NCBI GenBank assembly: GCA_947063875.1
Contig: CAMSTY010000005.1
Coordinates: 27,281 to 91,280 of the forward strand
DNA: 64,000 bases
Direction of reading: 5' to 3'
DNA from: an uncultured bacterium
Lineage (GTDB): Bacteria > Bacillota > Clostridia > Lachnospirales > Lachnospiraceae
The notes beneath the pieces were generated by a model. The model was given only the letters and a program-made list of their open reading frames with translations, did no database searches and was not told the origin of the DNA. Positions 46,563 through 56,094 of the stretch are shown here, in pieces. The translations under genes and the position numbers were made by a program. Position 1 is the stretch's first letter; each line of letters opens with the position of its first letter.

Positions 46563-47843
46563 ATGGAACGTAAAAGACTGATCTTTCATATCGATGTCAA
46601 TTCTGCATTCTTAAGCTGGGAATCCGTATACCGGCTGCGGCAAGACCCGCATGCGCTGGATCTGCGCACAATCCCTTCTGCTGTCGGCGGCGACGCCAAA
46701 TCGCGGCACGGAGTTGTGCTGGCAAAGTCCACTCCCGCAAAGAAATTCGGCGTGGTTACCGGGGAACCCCTGGTTCATGCCCTGCGCAAATGTCCGGAAC
46801 TTATGGTCGTTCCCGTCCGTTTTGACCTTTATCAGGAATGCTCACAAAGGCTGATCCGCCTTCTGGAAAGCTACACTCCCACCATCGAAAAATTCAGCAT
46901 TGACGAAGCTTTTCTTGACATGACAGAAACCATTCACCTCTTCGGTGATCCTCAAACAACTGCAGACCGAATCCGCGCACGCATCCGGGAAGAGTTGCAG
47001 TTTACGGTCAACATCGGCATCTCTTCCTGCAAACTCCTGGCCAAAATGGCTTCGGATTTTGAAAAGCCGGACAAAACCCACACCCTGTTTCCGGAAGAAA
47101 TGCCAGATAAGATGTGGCCCCTTCCTTTGCGGGATTTGTTTTTCGTGGGGCGTTCCGCTGCCGACAAGATGAGGCGGATCGGATTGTATACCATCGGCGA
47201 TGTCGCCCGGTGCGACGCAGCGGTTTTAAGGACGCATCTGGGTGATAAATACGGCTCCATGATCCATCGCTATGCCAACGGCATCGATGAGGACCCTGTG
47301 GCCGACCGGGAAGCCGCCAACAAAGGATATGGCAACAGCATCACGCTTCCCCGGGATGTGGCTGATTACGATACCGCCTGTCAGGTGCTGCTGGCGCTGA
47401 GCGAAACCGTCGGCGCCCGCCTCAGAGAAGACCACATCCGATGCAGCTGCATCTGCGTGGAACTGAAAAACTGGCAGTTCGCCACCCAGTCCCATCAGCT
47501 TACCCTGGACACCCCTACCGACTCCACCAGTGTACTGTACCAAAACGCCTGCCGCCTTCTGAGGGAATTCTGGGATCTGACTCCGGTCCGCTTAATCGGC
47601 CTGCGTACCAGCCGGCTGGCAAAGAATTCCTATGAACAAATGAGTCTGTTTGAAAACCGACAGACTCAAAAAATGAAAGAGCTGGAAAAAGCGGTTGACA
47701 AAATCAGAGGAAAATACGGGGTTGACAGCATCAAGCGTGCCAGCTTTCTGAAAGAAAACACCCTGGTAGACCATGCTGTCAGCAAAAAAAAGCATCTCAC
47801 TTCCTGCCAGCAGCAGAGGTATTCGGAGGATAAGCATTCATGA
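46563..47843 (+). CDS. dinB: Y-family DNA polymerase IV
   Basis: 'LIFHIDVNSAFLSWESVYRL', 'EKFSIDEAFLDMT', 'VNIGISSCKLLAKMASDFEKPDKTHT'. Confidence 0.93.
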   Translation: MERKRLIFHIDVNSAFLSWESVYRLRQDPHALDLRTIPSAVGGDAKSRHGVVLAKSTPAKKFGVVTGEPLVHALRKCPELMVVPVRFDLYQECSQRLIRLLESYTPTIEKFSIDEAFLDMTETIHLFGDPQTTADRIRARIREELQFTVNIGISSCKLLAKMASDFEKPDKTHTLFPEEMPDKMWPLPLRDLFFVGRSAADKMRRIGLYTIGDVARCDAAVLRTHLGDKYGSMIHRYANGIDEDPVADREAANKGYGNSITLPRDVADYDTACQVLLALSETVGARLREDHIRCSCICVELKNWQFATQSHQLTLDTPTDSTSVLYQNACRLLREFWDLTPVRLIGLRTSRLAKNSYEQMSLFENRQTQKMKELEKAVDKIRGKYGVDSIKRASFLKENTLVDHAVSKKKHLTSCQQQRYSEDKHS

Positions 47844-49336
47844 CACAAAAGAATTTCACGAACAGCCAGATTATCAACGGTATTGCACTGGGGGGTTCCC
47901 TGTTTTTTCTCGTCTCTGCCTTTACCGCTTCCATCTATACCGGAGAATGGGGCAAGGTATTCCTCAACTGGTACCAGATCATGATTACCCCCTGCCCGCT
48001 TGTAACCGACTATTTTGAGATCGGCGGCCTGGCCAGCGCCATGCTCAACGCCGGCGCCTGCGGCCTGGCCTGTTCCCTGTTTATGCTGTTCCTGAAGGGG
48101 GATTCTCAAGCCAACACCCTGGCAGGATATTTCCTGGTGGTGGCACACTGTTTTTATGGCCTCAATTTTCTCAATATGTGGCCTTGTTTTCTGGCGCCCT
48201 TTTTATATTTGCATCAAAAAAAGCTGAACTTCAAGGGCAACCTGCATATCTGCATGTTTGCCACTTCCTTCAGCCCTTTTATCAGCGAACTTCTGCTCCG
48301 TTATACCCAGCGCGGCAGTTTTATCTTCGGGCGGCTGCAGCTGAATGCCTCCGGCCTCCTGCTGGCGTTTCTTTTCAGCCTGATGCTTGGATTTGTCATC
48401 CCTGCCATCCTCCCCGGCGCACACGCCTGGCATAAAGGCTACAACCTCTATAACGGCGGCCTGGCATTCGGATTGTTCGGGTTTTTCCTGTTTAACTTTT
48501 TTTTCCGTACCATGGGGCTCTCCCCGCACCAGACGATTTCTCACATCAACCCTATCTATGAATCCTTTGGCCGCTCTTACCGGCTGTATGCCAATTTATT
48601 TTTTCTTGCTATTTTTGCCGTCTGCCTTCTGGCCGGCTATCTTTTAAACGGCAAAAGTTTTCATGGGTATCGGCAGCTGATGAAGGATACCGGACATGCG
48701 AGCAATTTTTCCGAAAAATATGGGATGCCTGTCTGCCTGATCAATATCGGCTGCCACGGAACCCTGTTTTTGCTCTATCTCAATCTGACCATTTTCTTTA
48801 CGGAAGGCGTGGGTTTCACCGGCCCTACGATCGGGGTCGTAATCGCATCCTTAACCTTTACCGCCATGGGGCAGCACCCCAAAAACGTATGGCCTATCCT
48901 CTTAGGCTATCAGATTCTCTATATTGTCACCAGCTTCCTCTGCTATACCGACGGCAGGCAGCTGGCCTGGTCTTTATCCACCCAGGGTTATATCAACGGG
49001 GTTGCCTTTGCCACCGGATTGTGCCCGATCGTGGGGCGCTACGGCATCCGTGCCGGCATTGTGGCCGGTTTTATGTGCGCCTCCATGTGTACGGCAACCA
49101 GCGCCCTCCACGGCGGCTTTGTCCTTTACAACGGGGGGCTCACCACCGGCATCACCGCCCTTATCCTGCTTCCCATCCTGGAACATTACCAGCCCCATGC
49201 CCGCCAGGAGATCAAATCGCAGGCCTCCAATTTTCGGACTATGATCGCTCTGGTAGACGATCTTTCGCAGGAAGTCCGCCATGCCCACGATGAGATCAGT
49301 TATGGCAGCTATGACGGCTTCGACGACCCGTACTGA
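47840..49336 (+). CDS. DUF1576-like polytopic membrane protein
   Basis: 498 aa, many TM segments; 'HKGYNLYNGGLAFGLFGFFLFNFFFRTMGL', 'ALHGGFVLYNGGLTTGITALILLPILEHY'; ATGA overlap with dinB. Confidence 0.75.
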   Translation: MTQKNFTNSQIINGIALGGSLFFLVSAFTASIYTGEWGKVFLNWYQIMITPCPLVTDYFEIGGLASAMLNAGACGLACSLFMLFLKGDSQANTLAGYFLVVAHCFYGLNFLNMWPCFLAPFLYLHQKKLNFKGNLHICMFATSFSPFISELLLRYTQRGSFIFGRLQLNASGLLLAFLFSLMLGFVIPAILPGAHAWHKGYNLYNGGLAFGLFGFFLFNFFFRTMGLSPHQTISHINPIYESFGRSYRLYANLFFLAIFAVCLLAGYLLNGKSFHGYRQLMKDTGHASNFSEKYGMPVCLINIGCHGTLFLLYLNLTIFFTEGVGFTGPTIGVVIASLTFTAMGQHPKNVWPILLGYQILYIVTSFLCYTDGRQLAWSLSTQGYINGVAFATGLCPIVGRYGIRAGIVAGFMCASMCTATSALHGGFVLYNGGLTTGITALILLPILEHYQPHARQEIKSQASNFRTMIALVDDLSQEVRHAHDEISYGSYDGFDDPY

Positions 49337-50790
49337 ATCCTCAGGCCCTTGGGATAATGATTTTTTACCACATTCCCGGCCTGCTTCCCCCAGCCTATGG
49401 GATAAGGGCCCACGCATACCAAAACCCATCCTTTTCCTTCCTCATGGGTGACCAATGTTCCTCCTGAGAGATATTCCCGTGCCTGCTCTTTGTCCGCATC
49501 CAGGCAAAGAACCCTTTTTACCTGGTGTGCAGCCAGTGCAAGAGCCAGCGCATGGGACGGTTCAAACCGGTTCTTTTTGATGGTTCCCAGATGCAGGCCC
49601 GGCCGGATTACCCGGAGTCCGTCAAGATCCGGCATCTCTTTTGGCATCCGATAAACCTGTTCCCCAAATGCCACAAGCCGGTCCTCATCGAATGCCATCT
49701 CCTCTCTTTTTATCCGGAAAGCTTCTTCCGGAGAAAGAAGTTCCTCAAAAAATTCTGACAAAAGCTTTCTCCCTGCCTTATCTTTCCAGCTACTGCGCCC
49801 GTTCTTCTTTGTCTTTCTTTTCTCTGTTTCTGCCCTGTCCGTCTCTTTCTGCTTTTCCAGCAGCGCCAGAAAATGTCCCTCTCCCTCCGCCAGATGCGGC
49901 CAGATCCGAAACGTGTCCGCAATCTGCGGACAGTCCCCGCCGCTCCACTCCGCCCGGCCTGCCGACAGTCCCGAAAGCCTGTGCCCTTGTTTCTGCTTCA
50001 CCACCGAAAATTCCGGATGATTCCCTACAAACCTTCGGATCTGCATTTCATTTTCTTCCGGTGAAAACGTACAGGTGGAATAAATCAGCCTTCCTCCCGG
50101 CCTCAGCATCTTAGCGGCATTTTCCAGAATCGCCTGCTGCCTGGCCGCACACAAATGCACGTTTTCCACGCTCCATTCCTCTCTTGCTTCCAGGTCTTTA
50201 CGGAACATCCCTTCCCCGGAACAGGGGGCGTCAACCACGATTTTATCGAAAAATTCCGGAAACGCCTCCGCAAGATAAGCGGAATCCTCATTCGTCACCA
50301 CCGCATTGGCAACCCCCATCCGCTCCATATTCCGCGACAGGATTTTGGCGCGGCCGGGATGAATCTCATTGCTGACCAAAAACCCCTTTCCCGCCAGCCT
50401 CGATGCAATGTGGCTGCTTTTCCCGCCAGGCGCCGCACACAGATCCAGCACTCGTTCCCCCGGCTGCGGATTCAGCAAGGAAACCACCGCCATTGCGCTC
50501 GGCTCCTGAATATAGTAAACCCCTGCCTCATGAAACGGATGGAGTCCCGGGCGCGCCGTCTTACAATAGTAAAATCCCTCTTTGCACCACGGCACCGGGC
50601 GCAGTCCGAACCTGTCCTGATTCTGCTGATACCATTCATCCGTCTTTGCCTTTATGGTATTGAGACGAAGGCCCAACGACCGCTCCTTCCCGTAGCTTTT
50701 CATAAAATCCGGATACTCTTTTGCCAGCAGACGTTCCATTTTCCGGGCAAACTCTGCCGGCAGGCTTGCAAAGATCTGATCGGTCTCCAT
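49309..50790 (-). CDS. RsmF/RsmB-type rRNA (cytosine-C5)-methyltransferase, copy 2
   Basis: 'RVLDLCAAPGGKSSHIASRLAGKGFLVSNEIHPGRAKILSRN', 'DKIVVDAPCSGEGMFRKDLEA', 'LIYSTCTFSPEENEMQIRRF'; ATG at 50790. Confidence 0.9.
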   Translation of the reverse strand: METDQIFASLPAEFARKMERLLAKEYPDFMKSYGKERSLGLRLNTIKAKTDEWYQQNQDRFGLRPVPWCKEGFYYCKTARPGLHPFHEAGVYYIQEPSAMAVVSLLNPQPGERVLDLCAAPGGKSSHIASRLAGKGFLVSNEIHPGRAKILSRNMERMGVANAVVTNEDSAYLAEAFPEFFDKIVVDAPCSGEGMFRKDLEAREEWSVENVHLCAARQQAILENAAKMLRPGGRLIYSTCTFSPEENEMQIRRFVGNHPEFSVVKQKQGHRLSGLSAGRAEWSGGDCPQIADTFRIWPHLAEGEGHFLALLEKQKETDRAETEKRKTKKNGRSSWKDKAGRKLLSEFFEELLSPEEAFRIKREEMAFDEDRLVAFGEQVYRMPKEMPDLDGLRVIRPGLHLGTIKKNRFEPSHALALALAAHQVKRVLCLDADKEQAREYLSGGTLVTHEEGKGWVLVCVGPYPIGWGKQAGNVVKNHYPKGLRIQYGSSKPS

Positions 50791-50892
50791 CCCCTGTTCC
50801 TCCTTTTTCTCATTCCACAGCCGGCATTCCTGCCTCTTCGTCCGGCACCGTGCGGCCCTGGCACATTTTGCCGGATGCTCCATTAATATGAA

Positions 50893-50925
50893 AAAGCCAC
50901 GCATCCCGACGGACCCGTGGCTCAT
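50893..50925 (-). terminator. Terminator of the Lys/Ala-rich protein gene
   Basis: Minus strand GAGCCACG...CGTGGCTTTTT. Confidence 0.75.
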
Positions 50926-50930
50926 TCATG

Positions 50931-51332
50931 TTACTGGAACAACTCGATCTTATTATCGCCCTGAGAGTCGTCGCCGTTCACCACATAGTAAGCGGCCTTC
51001 TCTTCCGGCTTAATGTATACCTCGACAGTTTTGATCTCCACACCTTTGTTCTTTGACTTGTATGCCTTGATGGCGGCTGCAACAACATCATTCGCCACAA
51101 CCTCATCCATGCCATACTGGATCACTACGGACTGCTTCGGCTCTGCCTTCTTCGCTGCCGGCTTCTTTACCTCAGCTTTTGCCTCAGTCTTTGTCTCAAC
51201 CTTCTTCTCCACTTTTTTCGCAGTTCCTTCTGCCGGGGCCTTGACATCCGACTTACGTCCTCTGGTCTTTTTTTCTACCGGTGCAGCAGCAGTCTCTGTC
51301 ACAGTTACTGCCCTCTTATTTACCTCTGTCAT
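50931..51332 (-). CDS. Small protein with Lys/Ala-rich basic N-terminus (DUF6465-like)
   Basis: MTEVNKRAVTVTETAAAPVEKKTRGRKSDVKAPAEGTAKKVEKKVETKTEAKAEVKKPAAKKAEPKQSVVIQYGMDEVVANDVVAAAIKAYKSKNKGVEIKTVEVYIKPEEKAAYYVVNG; ATG at 51332 with aggagg RBS. Confidence 0.75.
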   Translation of the reverse strand: MTEVNKRAVTVTETAAAPVEKKTRGRKSDVKAPAEGTAKKVEKKVETKTEAKAEVKKPAAKKAEPKQSVVIQYGMDEVVANDVVAAAIKAYKSKNKGVEIKTVEVYIKPEEKAAYYVVNGDDSQGDNKIELFQ

Positions 51333-51456
51333 TTTTTCCTCCTCATTCCTTTCGGAAACGATATCTCTATCCGATATCTTTTTCATTTCATAATTATGTC
51401 ATTCCCTGCTGCTTTATGGCATTATAAATCTATTTGCTTCGTTTGTCAATCAATTT

Positions 51457-51762
51457 TCAAATCACAAGTTCCGCCAGAAAAACCGCAACGCAGGCTCCGA
51501 TGGAAACCCGGAACAGATTCCCGTCCGCCCAGGCAATTACTGCCGCCGCCGCCAGGCCTGCAAGGCCCGACCAGAACGATGCCGTCGCGGACAGGATCGC
51601 AGGAAACGTCATCACTGACAGACTCACATAAGGCACATAAAATAAAAACGAGCGGATAAAGGGACTGCGGATTTCTTTTTGCAGCAAAGCTAACGGCAGG
51701 GCACGCACCAGATAGATCGTCACCGCCATTACCAGCAATCCCAGGTTCGTATCAGGCTGCAT
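51457..51762 (-). CDS. AzlD-type branched-chain amino-acid exporter small subunit
   Basis: 'VTIYLVRALPLALLQKEIRSPFIRSFLFYVPYVSLSVMTFPAIL'; coupled to AzlC. Confidence 0.9.
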   Translation of the reverse strand: MQPDTNLGLLVMAVTIYLVRALPLALLQKEIRSPFIRSFLFYVPYVSLSVMTFPAILSATASFWSGLAGLAAAAVIAWADGNLFRVSIGACVAVFLAELVI

Positions 51763-52534
51763 CTTTCGGTTCCTCCTTTTCTTCCAATACCGGGAACAGG
51801 ATCGCCGCCGCCCCTGACACCAGAATCGTCAATATTATGATCTGAAAACCCGATGATATCTTTTGCAGGCCGGGAAGCCTGGTAAAAAGAGCGCTCGCTG
51901 CCATTGACACGACCACCACCCCGGCAATAATCCGGCTCTTTTTGGCCGGCGGTATCACAATCGCCAGAAACATCCCATACAGAGCCACCCCCATCGCGCT
52001 CATGGCCCTGGCTGGCAGGATCATGCCCAGCAGCGCCCCCATCACGGTCCCCAGCACCCATCCCGGAGCCGCCGTCGCCGCCGCCCCGTACATATAGCAA
52101 GGATGCAGTCTCCCTTCCACGCCCATGGATACGGCAAAAATCTCATCCGTCACTCCGTAAGCCATCAGCAGCCGGTGAAAAAAAGGCTTGTCCCTCATAA
52201 CTTTCTGAGAAAGCGCGCCGGACATCAAAAGATAGCGCAGATTCACCACGATCTCGGTTACAATCATCTCCAGATATCCCGCATTCGACGCCAATGCCCC
52301 AAATCCTGCAAACTGGCCGGCGCTGGCCAGCATTGTCGCTGACATAAATCCTGCCTGCGCCGCATTTAATCCTGTCTTTCGCGCTGCGATTCCCAGAGTA
52401 AACGCCACGGCAAAATACCCCATTCCAATGGGGACCCCTGCTTTCATCCCCTGCAGAAACCAGGCTTTTCCCGAAAGGGCCGTCCGCTGCGGCTTCTCTT
52501 TCCATTCTTCCATATCCTTCACTCTTTCCTCCAT
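51752..52534 (-). CDS. AzlC-family branched-chain amino-acid exporter large subunit
   Basis: 'GMKAGVPIGMGYFAVAFTLGIAARKTGLNAAQAGFMSATMLASAGQFAGFGAL'. Confidence 0.93.
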   Translation of the reverse strand: MEERVKDMEEWKEKPQRTALSGKAWFLQGMKAGVPIGMGYFAVAFTLGIAARKTGLNAAQAGFMSATMLASAGQFAGFGALASNAGYLEMIVTEIVVNLRYLLMSGALSQKVMRDKPFFHRLLMAYGVTDEIFAVSMGVEGRLHPCYMYGAAATAAPGWVLGTVMGALLGMILPARAMSAMGVALYGMFLAIVIPPAKKSRIIAGVVVVSMAASALFTRLPGLQKISSGFQIIILTILVSGAAAILFPVLEEKEEPKDAA

Positions 52535-52609
52535 CCGTACTTATCTTCTGCATGCGACCAAACAGTAACATCATACTCGCAACTTTTCCCGAAGTCAACA
52601 GCAAAACTT

Positions 52610-52638
52610 TTGACATTGTCCCGATTTTATATTATAAT
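52610..52638 (+). promoter_or_regulatory. Predicted promoter of the LysR gene
   Basis: TTGACA-N17-TATAAT. Confidence 0.7.
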
Positions 52639-52690
52639 AAATATTGTTTTATCCCGGAAACAACCGCATGAGAAAGTACAGGCTTCCATT

Positions 52691-53617
52691 ATGACAAAAA
52701 AAGAACTGATCTATGTAAAAACCGTAGCTGACGAAAAAAGCATTTCCCGGGCTGCCCGGAAGCTTTTCATGGCACAGCCATCTTTAAGCCAGTCCATCCA
52801 GCGCATCGAGGAGGGGCTTGGCACATCTCTTTTTAACCGCACTACCAGCGGCCTGACACTCACCTTTGCCGGGGAACGCTATTACCACATGGCCTCTCAG
52901 ATTCTCAAGATGTATGAGGATTTTGAACTGGAAATCAGCGACATCAACAATCTGCGTACCGGGCGTATCCATTTCGGAATCACCAATCATTTGGGGACCC
53001 TGGCTCTTGCAAGGGTCCTGCCCGAATACCGGCAGCTCTGCCCTTACATCGAACTCTGTATCCATGAAGAAAATACCACCCTTTTGGAACAGATGATTCT
53101 GCGCGGCGAGTTGGATTTTGCCATCCTGCATGCTCCCAAGGAGATTTCCCAGCCGCAGATCCATTATGACATCATGAAAAAAGATCCCTTTGTGATTGCC
53201 ATCCATCCTCAGCATGAGCTCATCCAAAAGGCTGTCCAAATCCCCGGATACCCCTATCCGGTCCTGGATATCAGGCTGTTAAAGCAAGAGCCATTCCTTA
53301 TGCTGCACAAAGAACAGCGAATCCGGCAGATCACGGATACTGTCCTTACCAAGGCCAAAATCTCCGATCCCAAGATCGCCCTGACACTGCGCAATTATGA
53401 AACAGCGCTGCTCCTGGCCGCAAGAGGGCTTGGCGTGACGATGATCCCGCTGCAATATTTCCAGATGGCCTCCTATGAATTCTGCCCGGCCCTGCTGTGT
53501 ATTGACGAAAAATATGACGCCAGCTGGAACATGTGCATCGCCAGTTTGCAGAATGGTTTCCTTTCCAAAGCGGATCAGCTTTTTATCCGTCTTGTAAAGG
53601 AGAAATTTGATACATAA
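52691..53617 (+). CDS. LysR-family transcriptional regulator
   Basis: MTKKELIYVKTVADEKSISRAARKLFMAQPSLSQSIQRIEEGLGTSLFNRTTSGLTLTFAG; ATG at 52691, since the ORF-track TTG start lies in the promoter. Confidence 0.92.
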   Translation: MTKKELIYVKTVADEKSISRAARKLFMAQPSLSQSIQRIEEGLGTSLFNRTTSGLTLTFAGERYYHMASQILKMYEDFELEISDINNLRTGRIHFGITNHLGTLALARVLPEYRQLCPYIELCIHEENTTLLEQMILRGELDFAILHAPKEISQPQIHYDIMKKDPFVIAIHPQHELIQKAVQIPGYPYPVLDIRLLKQEPFLMLHKEQRIRQITDTVLTKAKISDPKIALTLRNYETALLLAARGLGVTMIPLQYFQMASYEFCPALLCIDEKYDASWNMCIASLQNGFLSKADQLFIRLVKEKFDT

Positions 53618-53642
53618 CCCAAATAAACGGAGGAAAAATATC

Positions 53643-54665
53643 ATGAAAGCAGTACAGATTGCAAATCCACACGAATTAAGAATCATCGAGATAGAAAAAC
53701 CTTCCCCGGATTCCCACAGCAACGTTCTGGTCCGCATGACTGCTGCCGGCATCTGCGGTTCCGACGGAACGATCTACCATGGAACAAACGCCATTGTCAC
53801 ATACCCGCGGATCATCGGACATGAGATGGTCGGCATTGTGGAAGAAACCGGCCCCACCGTCAGGAACTTAAAACCCGGCGACCGGGTTATCATCAATCAG
53901 GTTGTCAGCTGCGGGCGCTGTTATCCCTGCAGGAACGGACGCGGCAATGTCTGCGATGACCTGAAGGTAAGGGGCGTCCACATCGACGGCGGCTTTCGGG
54001 AATATATCGCTGTCCCGGAGGCAGACTGCTGCCTTTTGCCCGCCTCCCTCTCCGACTGCGATGCCGTCATGATCGAGCCGGCCACCATCGCTATCCAGGC
54101 CTGCGCCCGGGCACAGCTGGCCAGGGATGACATGCTTCTGATCCTTGGCTACGGCGCATTGGGAAGTTCCATCTTAAGAATCGCCAGGCTGATGTGCGAC
54201 CATATCATCGTCGCCTGCCGGACAGACCAAAAGCTGGAAGACGCCCGCCGAAACGGGGCGCGTCACACCATCAATGTCCGCAAAGAAAATCTCGAAGAAA
54301 AGGTCAGGCAATACACCGGCGGACACGGTGCCACCGTATCCATCGATGCCGCCAACGCAGGGGATTCCCTGCTCTCGCTTTTGAGGGCAACCGGCAATGC
54401 CGGACGCGTGATGGTCATGGGACTCGCCGCCACCACCGCGCAGATCAGTCCGTTTCTGATTACCGCAAAGGAACTTGACGTGCGCGGTTCCCGTCTGCAG
54501 AATCAGATGTTTGGCGCCGCAATCGAACTGGTCCGTGACGGAAAACTGGACTTAAACGGCAGCGTTTCTCATACTTTCCCCCTGACAAAGGCCCAGGAAG
54601 CTTTTGATCTCATCGACAGCCATGATCCATCTGTCCGCAAAGTAGTACTGACTTTTGACTTTTAA
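53643..54665 (+). CDS. Zinc-dependent alcohol/sorbitol dehydrogenase family protein
   Basis: 'GICGSDGTIYHGTN', 'IIGHEMVGIVEETG', 'SCGRCYPCRNGRGNVCDDLKVRG'. Confidence 0.92.
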   Translation: MKAVQIANPHELRIIEIEKPSPDSHSNVLVRMTAAGICGSDGTIYHGTNAIVTYPRIIGHEMVGIVEETGPTVRNLKPGDRVIINQVVSCGRCYPCRNGRGNVCDDLKVRGVHIDGGFREYIAVPEADCCLLPASLSDCDAVMIEPATIAIQACARAQLARDDMLLILGYGALGSSILRIARLMCDHIIVACRTDQKLEDARRNGARHTINVRKENLEEKVRQYTGGHGATVSIDAANAGDSLLSLLRATGNAGRVMVMGLAATTAQISPFLITAKELDVRGSRLQNQMFGAAIELVRDGKLDLNGSVSHTFPLTKAQEAFDLIDSHDPSVRKVVLTFDF

Positions 54666-54687
54666 AATACAGCAAAAGGAAACGCAT

Positions 54688-56055
54688 ATGACAAACAGCA
54701 AACAAAAACTGATAAAAGGCGCCCCCGGACGTTCCCTGTTCTTTTTTGCCCTCCCCATGATCCTGGGCAATCTGTTTCAGCAATTTTATAATATGGCAGA
54801 TTCCGTGATCGTCGGACGCTGTGTCGGGCAGAATGCCCTGGCGGCAGTCGGCGCCTCCTACTCTTTTACCAATGTTTTCATCATGATTGCCATCGGCGGC
54901 GGAATCGGGGCCTCCGTGCTGACCAGCCAATATCTGGGCGCTGGAAAATATCGGGAAATGAAGACTTCCATCTGCACTTTCCTGATCGCTTTTGCCGTAC
55001 TCAGCACTCGGCTGGCCCTCTTCGGCTTATCCTGTAACCCGCAGATTATGTCCGCCCTCGGCACCCCGGAAATCGTATATGAGGATGCCGTATTATACCT
55101 GCAGATTTACTTTTTAGGGCTTCCGTTTATGTTCATGTACAATGTGCTGGCCGCGAATTTTAATGCCCTTGGCAAATCCTGGATTCCCTTGGTCCTTTTG
55201 TTCTTCTCCTCCGTGCTGAATATCTACCTGGACCTTCTGATGGTGATTCGGTTCGGCATGGGAGTGGACGGAGTGGCCATCGCCACGGTTATCGCTCAGG
55301 GCGTTTCCGCCATGGTCTCATTCCTGATCCTGATGTTTCTGCTCCGCAGCTACCCCACGCAGGAAAAGCCATCCCTGTTTGAGATGTCCATGCTTTTTCG
55401 CGGCATCATGATTGCCATACCATCGATCATACAGCAGTCTATTGTCAGCATCGGCATGCTGCTGACCCAGTCTTCCGTCAACTGGTTCGGCACTCCTGCC
55501 CTGGCTGGCTATACCGCCGGCATGCGTCTGGAATCCATTGCCATCGTACCTATGATCGCTACTGGTAACGCCGTGTCCACTTTCACCGCACAAAACCTGG
55601 GCGCCGGGCAGCCCCAGAGGGTGCGGCAAGGGTACCGGATCTCATATGCTATCATTGCCGTCTTCGCCCTCCTGCTGTGTGCGGTCTGCCAGTTTTTCTA
55701 CCGGCCGATCCTGTCCGCTTTTATGGATACCAGCACCTCGATTGTCGCCTACCAGACCGGCGCCGCCTACCTGCGCTTCATCGGCTGGTTTTTCTGCCTG
55801 ATCGGCTTTAAGGCCACCACAGACGGCGTGCTGAGAGGCTCCGGGGATGTCGTGGTCTATATGATCGCCAATCTGCTAAATTTAAGCATACGTGTGGCCG
55901 TGGCAAGGATCTTTTCTCCTGTCTTCGGTATTCAGATGATCTGGTACGCCGTGCCGCTGGGATGGGGCGTCAATTATCTGATTTCCTTCTGCTGGTACCG
56001 GACCGGGCACTGGATGCAAAAATCACTGGTAGAAACATCCGGCCAGGCAAAATAA
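54688..56055 (+). CDS. MATE-family efflux transporter
   Basis: 'IKGAPGRSLFFFALPMILGNLFQQFYNMADSVIVGRCVGQNALAAVGASYSFTNVF'. Confidence 0.95.
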   Translation: MTNSKQKLIKGAPGRSLFFFALPMILGNLFQQFYNMADSVIVGRCVGQNALAAVGASYSFTNVFIMIAIGGGIGASVLTSQYLGAGKYREMKTSICTFLIAFAVLSTRLALFGLSCNPQIMSALGTPEIVYEDAVLYLQIYFLGLPFMFMYNVLAANFNALGKSWIPLVLLFFSSVLNIYLDLLMVIRFGMGVDGVAIATVIAQGVSAMVSFLILMFLLRSYPTQEKPSLFEMSMLFRGIMIAIPSIIQQSIVSIGMLLTQSSVNWFGTPALAGYTAGMRLESIAIVPMIATGNAVSTFTAQNLGAGQPQRVRQGYRISYAIIAVFALLLCAVCQFFYRPILSAFMDTSTSIVAYQTGAAYLRFIGWFFCLIGFKATTDGVLRGSGDVVVYMIANLLNLSIRVAVARIFSPVFGIQMIWYAVPLGWGVNYLISFCWYRTGHWMQKSLVETSGQAK

Positions 56056-56058
56056 AAT

Positions 56059-56092
56059 CCGCCAGGTGACTTTTAAGAGTCACCCGGCGGGT
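56059..56092. terminator. Bidirectional terminator between MATE and asd genes
   Basis: CCGCCAGGTGAC-TTTTAAGA-GTCACCCGGCGG flanked by A/T tracts. Confidence 0.8.
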
Positions 56093-56094
56093 TC

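Noticed and set aside
52610-52690. ORF-track TTG start for the LysR gene
   Set aside because: The TTG is part of the -35 box (TTGACA-17-TATAAT); the ATG at 52691 is the sensible start.
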